A stretch of 64,000 nt of DNA, from the NCBI RefSeq assembly GCF_014642075.1, contig NZ_BMIK01000003.1:347566-411565 (forward strand), read 5' to 3'. The position numbers and the translations under genes were made by a program. Of the stretch, positions 39,086 through 47,392 are shown in pieces. This DNA is from Parapedobacter defluvii (GTDB lineage: Bacteria > Bacteroidota > Bacteroidia > Sphingobacteriales > Sphingobacteriaceae). The first letter of the stretch is position 1. Every line of letters begins with the position of its first letter. The notes below the pieces were generated by a model that did no database searches, was not told the origin of the DNA, and was given only the letters and a program-made list of their open reading frames with translations.

Positions 39086-39190
39086 ATTGTGCTGTCAATT
39101 TATGTAATCATACCCAACGAGCTGACGGGTATCGTCTAATATAGGATATCTCGTTTATTTACAAAGGCCAAGATCGCATTTAAAATGTCT

Positions 39191-39253
39191 ATAAAACACC
39201 TATTAAATAACGAATACTGACTTTATTTTATCCGTTTTATTGGTCCATAAAAC
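39191..39253. promoter_or_regulatory. Candidate operator between the epimerase operon and the AraC gene
   Basis: GTTTTAT at 39234-39240 and ATAAAAC at 39247-39253 form a 7-bp dyad around TGGTCC, and a third copy of ATAAAAC is at 39191-39197. They lie in the 245-bp divergent intergenic region, about 80-140 bp before the AraC start. AraC proteins bind spaced repeats, so this is a reasonable site, but there is no direct evidence. Confidence 0.35.
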
Positions 39254-39330
39254 AAATAATGCAATAATAATCGTATGTTTGAGTCTCAAAACGTTGTCTA
39301 CACAGGTGGATTAAGTAATTTGGTGTAAGT

Positions 39331-40215
39331 ATGGAAACGGCCATCAAGCGAACAGCTGTTCAGAAATCAACCATCCCGCAATCCAACGTATTTCTTATCA
39401 GGGAACTACGCGAGAAACACTTTGATGCTACCTGGCATGCCCATCAAGAATATCAGCTTTTTTTGGTACTCGAAGGAACCGGAACACGTTTCATAGGGAA
39501 TACGGTAAAACATTTTGACAAGGGGGATCTGACTTTTTTAGGCCCCAACATCCCACATTTATGGCGAACGGAAGCATACTTCCTTGAACCGCCGGCAGAC
39601 AAAATCAGTCGTGGACTGGTTATCTACTTCGACGTAAGCGTTTGGAATATGCTCATTCACAAAGATGAATTCAGCCAGGTAAAAACCTTGTTGGAAAAAG
39701 CACAATACGGGATGGACATCTACGGCAAATGTGCGGAAGAGACCTCGGTATTGATGCGTGAGCTCCTTCACCTGCACGGTACGGAAAGCATCATTCAGTT
39801 TTTCAGGATACTCGATCTGTTGAGTACGACCAAAGATTATCAGTTACTGCATAATGACGTAGTGCACAATCCGATGAAGGAAGTGGAATCAAATCGCATC
39901 AACATTGTATACACCTACGTTGCCCAGCACTTCAAACGTAAAATTCCCCTGGAAGAGGTATCAGCGCTATTAAACATGACGCCGACCTCATTCAGTCGTT
40001 ATTTCACCAAAAAAACGAGTAAGTCATTTTCGTACTTCCTCACCGAAGTCCGGATACGTAACGCCTGCAAGCTGCTTTCTACCCATGAAGTGAAAAATAT
40101 TGACCAAATTTGCTATGAATCGGGATTCAATACGTTATCCAACTTCAACAAACAATTCAAAGCATTTATCGGCATGACCCCGAAGGAATACCGGCAAAAG
40201 TTTTTGACACTTTAA
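39331..40215 (+). CDS. AraC family transcriptional regulator
   Basis: A 294-aa regulator. An N-terminal cupin-like sensor (HAHQEYQLFLVLEGTGTRFI, GDLTFLGPNIPHLWR) is joined to a C-terminal double helix-turn-helix of AraC type (about 190-294; ICYESGFNTLSNFNKQFKAF and GMTPKEYRQKF). It is divergent from the sugar-oxidation operon and probably controls it in response to a sugar. Its last base adjoins the stop of the convergent TonB receptor gene. Confidence 0.93.
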   Translation: METAIKRTAVQKSTIPQSNVFLIRELREKHFDATWHAHQEYQLFLVLEGTGTRFIGNTVKHFDKGDLTFLGPNIPHLWRTEAYFLEPPADKISRGLVIYFDVSVWNMLIHKDEFSQVKTLLEKAQYGMDIYGKCAEETSVLMRELLHLHGTESIIQFFRILDLLSTTKDYQLLHNDVVHNPMKEVESNRINIVYTYVAQHFKRKIPLEEVSALLNMTPTSFSRYFTKKTSKSFSYFLTEVRIRNACKLLSTHEVKNIDQICYESGFNTLSNFNKQFKAFIGMTPKEYRQKFLTL

Positions 40216-42621
40216 TCAAGAGCCAAACCGTTTTCTTAGGGTGACACCATAGGTGGCGGGTCTTCCCAAATGTACCGCTGCAAAGCCTATGCTATAGGCA
40301 TAGTCGATGTATCGCTTATCTGCCAGATTCTGCCCCCAAAGACTGAGTTCATAACCATTCAATGAATAGCTCACATTCGCATTCAGCAGGCCATAGCCTT
40401 CCTGACCGATGGTATTATCCACCACGAAATATTGTTGCCCAATGAATTTACCATAAACCCCCAATTGAAGGTGTTGCTTGTTACGGGGTTGCAAAGGTAT
40501 CACATACTGTGCACCGAGAAATCCGGTCCATTCCGGTGTATACACCGGCCGGTTACCTTTTAATTGGATGTTGTCGCCGTTCTCTCCAACTGTATTAAAA
40601 TCAGTATATTCTGCATGGGTAAACGCTGCACTTCCCCACAACGTCAAATTCCGTACTACCCGTGCAGCCACTTCCACCTCAGCTCCCATACTTTCCATCT
40701 GTCCGGTGTTTTCAGTTACGGTAATTGCGTCCGGCAATAGCAAAGTAGGCACCTGTGCATTGGTAACATGTGTATAGAACGCAGTTACATCCAGTTGCAG
40801 TCGACGGTCCAAAAACAGGTTTTTGCTCCCTACTTCCATGTTGTTGCTGAATTCCGGATCGAAGGGACGTAAAGACGCCTCGTCCGGATTGGAAGAAAGC
40901 TGGGAAATCCCTCCGGCACGGAAGCCCCTTGTATAAGAAGCATACAGATGATGCGCATCGTCGAATGCATATTTCGCACTCACCCGAGGTGTAAAGGCAT
41001 GGAAACCTGCGGAAGCCGATGTATCGGGTTGGACAATCATCACATCGCCGCCGTCGGGCTGAAATTCACCGCGGGCGTCCAACTTGGCATATTCGTAATC
41101 ATAGCGGAGTCCTGCCTGGAATTCCCAGCCATTCCCCAGCCGGTAATCTAGTTGACCGAAAACAGCCGCACCCTGATTAACGGCCGAATTGGTTAAGATG
41201 CTGGTTGTATGGGCATAATCGGCGTATTCAGGCCCCATCAGTCCTGCGTCTGCACCGAAATAGGTTCCCTGTTTCGTGGGAGCGTCCTGATGAAATAAAA
41301 AGGTACCCGCCGTCCAGTGAATGGGAGCGTTGTGGGAAGGTGCCGAAGAAAACTTAAATTCCTGCGTAACTACTTTTACTCGGTTCCAGTCTTTTCCATA
41401 GTCGTTGACAATGGAAATGGCATCCAACGGAGAAAAATCACCGTCGATGGGATCTTGGTAATACCGATAATTGGACTGATAGGCAGTCTGTGAGCTGAAA
41501 TTGAGGGTACTGCCGAAGTGATTGATTGAAAGCGATACATTCCGCGTTTCATCCACCATTTCTGTCCGGGCATTCTGACTGAGATGGAATGGGTTTCCAA
41601 AAGCGTCATCTATGCCGGGAATAAGTGCAAATGCACCGCGATTCCGATTCGAGACATGCTTAACATTCAAGGTCATTGCCCACCGATTGCTAATCAGGTA
41701 TTTCAGATAATAATTGCCGAATACTGTGTGCTGCTTGTCATAACGCGAATCATCGACATCGTTGGTAAAAAAACCGTTCAAACCGTTGTACATACCCGAA
41801 GCCCCCAGAAATAGGCGATCTTTGACAATGGGGGTACGGATGCCCAAAAGATAGCGCTGCTGTCCGTGATTACCTACATTAACCTCCGCCAATCCACTTG
41901 TGCGGTTCGTAGGCTGCCGGGTAATGATATTGATTACCCCACCCATTGCATTTCGGCCATAAAGTGTACCTTGCGGTCCACGAAGCACTTCAATACGTTC
42001 CACGTCCTGTAAATAGGGGATATAAGTATCCAATCCGAATTGATTGACGCCATCCACATAGGTGGCTACCGCCTGGTTATAGGATGTCGTGGCAATACCT
42101 CGTACGGAAGCGACATTCCGATTGTCTCCCGGGTTTGCAATATTCAGATTGGGTACCACAGCCGTTACGTCCATAACGTTCCAAATGTATTGCTGCTCTA
42201 CCTGCCGGGCACCAATCACTGACAAGCTGGCCGCTATATCGTGGGGATCGTTTTCCATTTTCTGAGCGGTGGCCACAGCTTCATCCAAGCGGTTTTCGAC
42301 GCCAGTCAATTGGATTGTCAACGTAACATTTCCTTGGACACTTACCGTACGGTTTTCAGTTGCGTATCCCAGCGTACTGAAGCGAATAACCTGGGTACCC
42401 GCAGGTACATGCTCAAGCAAAAAATTTCCCTGCTCATCCGTCGAAACGGCAAGATTAGAATTCAGGATCTGAACCGATGCGCGGGGTATCCCCGATCCAT
42501 CCTCCGCACGTACCTGGCCACCGACTGAATATTGAGCCATCACGGCACCCGATAAAATACAAAATAACCCCAATAAGCAAAAATGGCGCATCGGAACAAT
42601 GCGATTAATCACATACATCAT
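40216..42621 (-). CDS. TonB-dependent receptor
   Basis: An 801-aa receptor with a signal peptide, an N-terminal carboxypeptidase-regulatory-like domain (about 30-110), a plug with QDVERIEVLRGPQGTLYGRN and AMGGVINIITRQPTN, and a barrel ending with VTLRKRFGS. The barrel type is closer to siderophore/small-molecule receptors than to SusC, and there is no SusD partner. The start could be the ATG at 42591 (MRHFCLLGLFCILSGAVMAQ) rather than 42621. Substrate unknown. Confidence 0.92.
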   Translation of the reverse strand: MMYVINRIVPMRHFCLLGLFCILSGAVMAQYSVGGQVRAEDGSGIPRASVQILNSNLAVSTDEQGNFLLEHVPAGTQVIRFSTLGYATENRTVSVQGNVTLTIQLTGVENRLDEAVATAQKMENDPHDIAASLSVIGARQVEQQYIWNVMDVTAVVPNLNIANPGDNRNVASVRGIATTSYNQAVATYVDGVNQFGLDTYIPYLQDVERIEVLRGPQGTLYGRNAMGGVINIITRQPTNRTSGLAEVNVGNHGQQRYLLGIRTPIVKDRLFLGASGMYNGLNGFFTNDVDDSRYDKQHTVFGNYYLKYLISNRWAMTLNVKHVSNRNRGAFALIPGIDDAFGNPFHLSQNARTEMVDETRNVSLSINHFGSTLNFSSQTAYQSNYRYYQDPIDGDFSPLDAISIVNDYGKDWNRVKVVTQEFKFSSAPSHNAPIHWTAGTFLFHQDAPTKQGTYFGADAGLMGPEYADYAHTTSILTNSAVNQGAAVFGQLDYRLGNGWEFQAGLRYDYEYAKLDARGEFQPDGGDVMIVQPDTSASAGFHAFTPRVSAKYAFDDAHHLYASYTRGFRAGGISQLSSNPDEASLRPFDPEFSNNMEVGSKNLFLDRRLQLDVTAFYTHVTNAQVPTLLLPDAITVTENTGQMESMGAEVEVAARVVRNLTLWGSAAFTHAEYTDFNTVGENGDNIQLKGNRPVYTPEWTGFLGAQYVIPLQPRNKQHLQLGVYGKFIGQQYFVVDNTIGQEGYGLLNANVSYSLNGYELSLWGQNLADKRYIDYAYSIGFAAVHLGRPATYGVTLRKRFGS

Positions 42622-42716
42622 CTCAATATTTTATAAAGTTGTTACTCAATGTTCATGCAGCGGGCCGAAATTACGACAAATATCAATAATTTCATGCCAT
42701 CGTTTGCATTTTTCCT

Positions 42717-43859
42717 TTAGTCCTTGAGTATTTCCCTCGAAATCACCATCCGTTGGATTTCGGATGTGCCCTCATAAATCTGGGTGATTTTAGCATCTCG
42801 CATCAGGCGTTCCACATGATATTCCTTTACATATCCGTAACCACCGTGGATCTGTACAGCCTCCACCGTCGCCTTCATCGCAACTTCAGATGCATAGAGC
42901 TTGGCCATGGACGCCGCTTGCGCATAAGGTTCACCTCTGTCTTTAAGCCAAGCGGCTTTTAAGCACAATAGCCTGGCGGCCTCTATCTGTGTAGCCATAT
43001 CAGCCAATTTAAACTGGATCGCCTGATGCTGTGCGATGGGTTTACCGAAGGTTTGACGCTCCCGGGCATAATTTACGGCAAGCTCAAAAGCTCCCGAGGC
43101 GATACCAAGTGCCTGTGCAGCAATACCGATACGGCCACCTTCCAGCGTTTTCATGGCAAATTTAAATCCAAATCCGTCTTCCCCGATCCGGTTTTCCTTA
43201 GGTACCCTTACATCGCTGAAAAGGAGAGAATGTGTATCAGATCCTCGGATGCCCAATTTATTCTCTTTCGGTCCCACGGTAAAGCCATCCATTCCTTTCT
43301 CAACAATGAGTGCATTGATACCACGGTGACCCTTTTCCGGATGTGTTTGTGCAATTACCAAGTAGGTAGAAGCCGTACCTCCGTTTGTTATCCAATTTTT
43401 GGTGCCGTTGAGTAGGTAGTGATCTCCCTTATCTTCCGCAACAGTACGTTGGGAAGTAGCATCTGAACCTGCTTCCGGCTCGGATAAACAGAATGCGCCG
43501 ATGATTTCCCCAGCGGCGAGTGGCTTGAGGTATTTCTCTTTTTGTTCTTCTGTTCCGTATTTTTCCAAACCATCACAAACCAGGGAATTATTGACGGATA
43601 CAACCACCGATGCCGATGCGTCAATCTTGGAAAGCTCCTCCATCACCAGCACATAAGAAACGGTATCCAGCCCCGCACCGTTGTACTTGGGATCGACCAT
43701 CATACCCAAAAACCCCAGTTCACCAAGTTTCCTGATTTGTTCCGTAGGAAACTTCTGATGCTCATCGCGTTCGATAACGCCGGATTTCAATTCGTTCTGG
43801 GCAAAATCACGGGCAGCATCCCGGATCATCTGCTGTTCTTCGGTGAGTTCGAATATCAT
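42717..43859 (-). CDS. Acyl-CoA dehydrogenase
   Basis: A 380-aa FAD-dependent acyl-CoA dehydrogenase. Conserved blocks are AFCLSEPEAGSDA, KNWITNGG and the catalytic-base region QIYEGTSEIQRMVIS with the glutamate of the short-chain/butyryl type. It catalyses the first step of fatty-acid beta-oxidation. No other beta-oxidation gene is next to it. A TACCTTTG box at 43877-43884 lies about 20 bp upstream. Confidence 0.96.
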   Translation of the reverse strand: MIFELTEEQQMIRDAARDFAQNELKSGVIERDEHQKFPTEQIRKLGELGFLGMMVDPKYNGAGLDTVSYVLVMEELSKIDASASVVVSVNNSLVCDGLEKYGTEEQKEKYLKPLAAGEIIGAFCLSEPEAGSDATSQRTVAEDKGDHYLLNGTKNWITNGGTASTYLVIAQTHPEKGHRGINALIVEKGMDGFTVGPKENKLGIRGSDTHSLLFSDVRVPKENRIGEDGFGFKFAMKTLEGGRIGIAAQALGIASGAFELAVNYARERQTFGKPIAQHQAIQFKLADMATQIEAARLLCLKAAWLKDRGEPYAQAASMAKLYASEVAMKATVEAVQIHGGYGYVKEYHVERLMRDAKITQIYEGTSEIQRMVISREILKD

Positions 43860-43876
43860 AACTGAAAGGTTTTGGA

Positions 43877-43884
43877 CAAAGGTA
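43877..43884 (-). promoter_or_regulatory. Candidate -7 element of the acyl-CoA dehydrogenase gene
   Basis: Read on the minus strand this is TACCTTTG, an exact -7 match, 17 bp before the ATG. The nearest TTTG (43912-43909) is 24 bp further up, slightly farther than usual for a -33 element. Confidence 0.45.
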
Positions 43885-43942
43885 AGGAAAAATACTATGC
43901 TTGCATAGCAAATAAATTTAGTCGATCATTTTCCAAACCTAT

Positions 43943-44692
43943 CTATGTAGGATCCAACATACGCATCCGATAACAATTCATTGCCGTAACTCCTAATTGT
44001 TCCATTAGGCGGTAGTTGACGACGGCACCCACGGCCGCTCCGATAACAGGGATAAGTTGGGCCATTTTGGCCAGATCAATATAGTCGCGGTACTCCAACT
44101 GAAAAGTCCGCCAATCGAAACTGTTGATGTCATCCGGCAACTGCCGCGCATACCGATCCCAGGTCAGCAATCGCTCGTATACATCGGCACGGTGTATATG
44201 ACTGGAAAATGCCAGCTGAAATACAGTTAACAGGAAAAGCCGTTCTTTGTATTGCCGTACGTCAAACCCATAGGTTGCCGCAATATCAAATAGCATTTTT
44301 ATCTTAATTGCCAATAGCGCAGGGAAATCAGCGATTCCTAGCAAAATACCCCCGGCACCGGTAATAGCCCCTTCCAGCGAGGCTGTTTTCTTGTATGTAT
44401 CTATAAGCCGCTTGACGTAAGCCTCGCGCAACTGGAAACTGCTGTATACCTTAGGTGGTGCAGTGGTGTATTGCGCGCCGAAAAGCACCGTCTTCACCAT
44501 TTTCTCAATTGCGAAGGTGATAGCCTGATGTACTTTCTCCGGAATCAGGTTATTGAGTTTAGTTTGGATTTTTTTAGCCCATACATTGCCTACTGACTGC
44601 TTTTTAGTCATTTTATGTTTCCAAAACGCTAACTCGATCGCCACCCTTTTCCGATACAGCGGTGACATCTCCGGAGATCCATTTTTTTCCAT
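43943..44692 (-). CDS. EcsC family protein
   Basis: A 249-aa protein of the EcsC family. The central part, LEGAITGAGGILLGIADFPALL, and the C-terminal LIPVIGAAVGAVVNYRLM are characteristic hydrophobic blocks, probably membrane-associated. EcsC was first linked to an ABC transporter operon in Bacillus, but its role in Bacteroidota is unclear. It has no obvious functional neighbour. Confidence 0.85.
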   Translation of the reverse strand: MEKNGSPEMSPLYRKRVAIELAFWKHKMTKKQSVGNVWAKKIQTKLNNLIPEKVHQAITFAIEKMVKTVLFGAQYTTAPPKVYSSFQLREAYVKRLIDTYKKTASLEGAITGAGGILLGIADFPALLAIKIKMLFDIAATYGFDVRQYKERLFLLTVFQLAFSSHIHRADVYERLLTWDRYARQLPDDINSFDWRTFQLEYRDYIDLAKMAQLIPVIGAAVGAVVNYRLMEQLGVTAMNCYRMRMLDPT

Positions 44693-44752
44693 ATAGGGTT
44701 AGACGGAGTATAAATGATTTTGTTTCGCCTTTTTTTTATCCCAAAAATCTAC

Positions 44753-44786
44753 TAAATTTGTAGACTACGAAACTTACAAAAGGAGG
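44753..44786 (+). promoter_or_regulatory. Peroxiredoxin -7 element and strong ribosome binding site
   Basis: TAAATTTG at 44753-44760 is an exact -7 element. AAAGGAGG at 44779-44786 is a near-perfect Shine-Dalgarno site 7 bp before the ATG at 44794. Strong Shine-Dalgarno sites are rare in this window, so the gene is probably translated at high level. Confidence 0.6.
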
Positions 44787-44793
44787 AATAAAC

Positions 44794-45429
44794 ATGAGTT
44801 TACGATTAGGTGATACCGCACCGAACTTCAAAGCGGTAACGACAATAGGTGAAATTGATTTTTACGATTACACGGAAGGAAGCTGGACCGTATTGTTTTC
44901 GCATCCGGCTGACTATACACCGGTGTGTACCACTGAACTTGGCCGTACGGCCCAACTGAAAAACGAATTTGAAAAGCGCAATGTAAAAGTGCTCGCAGTC
45001 AGTGTGGATCCCATCGAAAGTCATCACGGCTGGGTTCATGATATCAATGAAACCCAAAACTGCGAAGTAGATTTCCCGATAATTGCTGATTCGGACAGGA
45101 AAGTATCGGAACTTTATGACATGATTCACCCGAACGCATCAGCAACAGCAACCGTCCGTTCAGTTTTCATCATCGGTCCTGATAGGAAAATCAAGCTGAC
45201 ACTTACTTACCCCGCTTCTACGGGACGTAACTTTAATGAAATCCTTCGTGTGATTGATTCGCTCCAACTGACTGCAGACTACAGTGTGGCCACACCGGCC
45301 GACTGGAAGCACGGTGAAGACGTGATTGTGGTTCCGGCAATCCCAACCGAGGATATTCCCGCAAAGTTTCCGAAAGGTCACAAAGTTATCAAACCTTACC
45401 TGCGCACTACACCGCAGCCCAACCTTTGA
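44794..45429 (+). CDS. Peroxiredoxin, 1-Cys/Prx6 type
   Basis: A 211-aa peroxiredoxin of the Prx6 group. The peroxidatic cysteine is in HPADYTPVCTTELG, and the long C-terminal dimerisation arm (VPAIPTEDIPAKFPKGHK) is typical of this group. A second cysteine in TQNCEVDFP is not in the 2-Cys resolving position. It reduces hydrogen peroxide and organic hydroperoxides in the cytosol. It has its own promoter and terminator, so it is monocistronic. Confidence 0.95.
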   Translation: MSLRLGDTAPNFKAVTTIGEIDFYDYTEGSWTVLFSHPADYTPVCTTELGRTAQLKNEFEKRNVKVLAVSVDPIESHHGWVHDINETQNCEVDFPIIADSDRKVSELYDMIHPNASATATVRSVFIIGPDRKIKLTLTYPASTGRNFNEILRVIDSLQLTADYSVATPADWKHGEDVIVVPAIPTEDIPAKFPKGHKVIKPYLRTTPQPNL

Positions 45430-45454
45430 TTACATACAATCGGCATTACATAAG

Positions 45455-45490
45455 AAAAGCGATTGACCTTTGAGGGCCAATCGCTTTTTT
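45455..45490 (+). terminator. Intrinsic terminator after peroxiredoxin
   Basis: AAAAGCGATTG at 45455-45465 pairs with CAATCGCTTTT at 45478-45488 (11 bp), followed by a T-run. The A-tract on the other side lets it also serve the convergent protease gene. Confidence 0.88.
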
Positions 45491-45508
45491 AATTTCACAA
45501 GAAAGTCC

Positions 45509-46618
45509 TTAATAAACCTTCACCAAGTAGACATAATCCTGGATCTTCTTGATCTGATCGGTACGTTTCAGTCCGCTGAGTGAATTCTTACGGTTAATCG
45601 TCAGCCTGCTCTCCAACGAATCCATCGGAATTGCCGATATGGATTTTAGCAGTGCTTCGGTTTTTATTGCAAAAGAAGCTCCGTCGATCCCTGTTTGCTT
45701 GCCGCTGATGATACCGATCACCTGCCCACGGCTATCCATCACGGGCCCTCCGCTGTTGCCCGGATTAACCGGAATGGACAATTGATACGCGGTGGTATCG
45801 CCGGCATAACCGGTGCGCGAGCTAAGATATCCCTGGCCGTACACCACCTCATCACGTGGGAAGCCGATGGTATATACATCTTCTCCCAGCTCAGAATCAG
45901 CCTCTTTAAATGTATACGGAGTATTTTTCAGCGTCTTAAACGTACTATCACTGATGTGCAGCATCGCCAAATCATGGGTAGGGTCGATATAGATTACATC
46001 TGCCCTAAATGATTCTCCCTTCGTGTTCTGCAAGTGAACAGAATCTGCATCCTTTATCACGTGATAGTTCGTCACTACATATCCATTGGGCGAAATGATG
46101 AAACCGGTAGCACCGAAATGCCCCTCAGACTGCCCTCCTTTTTGCTTTTCGCTGTTGATATTACGTATCACCGCATTCTGGGCATTCACATTCTTCTTAA
46201 CCGTATTCATGTCCCTGCGCAACGCACTGTAATTGGTGGTGGTTTTTTCAATGGTCTTGTAATATCCGGATAGCCACAAAGTAGAAAAAACTGCCACAAT
46301 TGCAACACTTGCCGCAACCAGTGAATTGACTTTAAACCGGTTCCATAGTGTAACCAGAATGGGTTCCCGGCGTACCGACGTCGCCGGAATAACCGGGTGG
46401 TGGTACCGCTCGGCTGCCGAAGCCAGCGTACGTTTGAAAGCCGCTCGATCCGCATGCTGCCTGAGCTGCTGTAAAAACAGCCTGTGTGTTGCCAACTGCT
46501 CAGCCGCTGGCGGATTTTCTTCGCAATACCGTTCAAAAGCGATCCGCTCAGCGCTATCCATCCTACCGCTTAGAAACCGATCGGCCTGTGCTATAAAATC
46601 CTGTTCGTTCATCATCAT
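45509..46618 (-). CDS. Membrane protein: anti-sigma-like N-terminus fused to trypsin-like (S1C) protease
   Basis: A 369-aa single-pass membrane protein. Residues 1-70 resemble the cytoplasmic N-terminus of Bacteroidota anti-sigma factors (ADRFLSGRMDSAERIAFERY, then ATHRLFLQQL). One TM segment is at about 99-118, followed by a coiled-coil-like stalk (120-160). The periplasmic part is a trypsin/HtrA-like protease with catalytic His186 (TNYHVI), Asp216 (PTHDLAM) and Ser289 (GNSGGP). There is no PDZ domain. It is 66 bp downstream of an ECF sigma factor gene, so it is probably that sigma factor's regulator, with a protease as sensor or effector. Confidence 0.87.
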   Translation of the reverse strand: MMMNEQDFIAQADRFLSGRMDSAERIAFERYCEENPPAAEQLATHRLFLQQLRQHADRAAFKRTLASAAERYHHPVIPATSVRREPILVTLWNRFKVNSLVAASVAIVAVFSTLWLSGYYKTIEKTTTNYSALRRDMNTVKKNVNAQNAVIRNINSEKQKGGQSEGHFGATGFIISPNGYVVTNYHVIKDADSVHLQNTKGESFRADVIYIDPTHDLAMLHISDSTFKTLKNTPYTFKEADSELGEDVYTIGFPRDEVVYGQGYLSSRTGYAGDTTAYQLSIPVNPGNSGGPVMDSRGQVIGIISGKQTGIDGASFAIKTEALLKSISAIPMDSLESRLTINRKNSLSGLKRTDQIKKIQDYVYLVKVY

Positions 46619-46684
46619 ATCCGTTTCAAAAATAATCGTTCTTCGTGATCAGGCGGAACCTGCGTGTTCATCGACAGGCAGGTT

Positions 46685-47257
46685 TCACGTAGTTGAAAAA
46701 AACAATCGCTTTAATCGCTGCAGACATTTGTATTTTTGATTTTTCGCGTTATCTGCACTGGTATACCCAAATTTTTCGCAAATCTCCTGCATGGACAAAT
46801 TCAATATATAAAAGTCATGGATAATGGTCCGGCAGGGTTCACCCAATTTATCCAGCGCTTGCTCCATCAACGATAACTGCAGTTCCGTCTCTCGGTGCTT
46901 TGCCAAATCATCCTCCACCGGAATTACTTCTTCGTAGCTGCTAACGTCCTGAAACGCTCGCTCCTGGTTCCCCAACTGCTTCAGCCACAACCTCCGGCAT
47001 ACCGAGTAAAGATAGGTTTTTAGCTTACTGCTCAACTCAAAATTCCCCTGCCTGATTTTATCATACAACACAATTACTGCTTCCTGAAAAATATCCTTCG
47101 CTTCTTCCTCCGTGCCATTGTTTTGGATTACCATGTTCAACACAATCGGAAAATAATCGTGATATAAGCTTTCTAAAACAGCCGCATTGCCCAGTGCAAT
47201 GCCTTCAACAGTTTTTAAGTCAGCGTCCGGTACAACAGATCTATTTAACTTACTCAC
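46685..47257 (-). CDS. ECF RNA polymerase sigma factor
   Basis: A 190-aa sigma-70 family ECF factor. Region 2 is LYHDYFPIVLNMVIQNNG with KDIFQEAVIVLYDKI, and region 4 is LDKLGEPCRTIIHDFYIL with the helix-turn-helix SMQEICEKFGYTSADNAKNQ. It directs RNA polymerase to a small regulon. The next gene in the same direction is the anti-sigma-like protease fusion. The 135 bp before it have no clear -7 match. Confidence 0.93.
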   Translation of the reverse strand: MSKLNRSVVPDADLKTVEGIALGNAAVLESLYHDYFPIVLNMVIQNNGTEEEAKDIFQEAVIVLYDKIRQGNFELSSKLKTYLYSVCRRLWLKQLGNQERAFQDVSSYEEVIPVEDDLAKHRETELQLSLMEQALDKLGEPCRTIIHDFYILNLSMQEICEKFGYTSADNAKNQKYKCLQRLKRLFFSTT

Positions 47258-47392
47258 CTATTAATACGATTATGCCCAAAATGTAACCCTTATATTCCAC
47301 CAAACCTAAGACATTTTTTTTATTATCGTATCTCCTAATCTTTTTACACGGAGTTCGCTGCGTTTTTTTTGCGGGGGCACGGAGCTTCCCTC

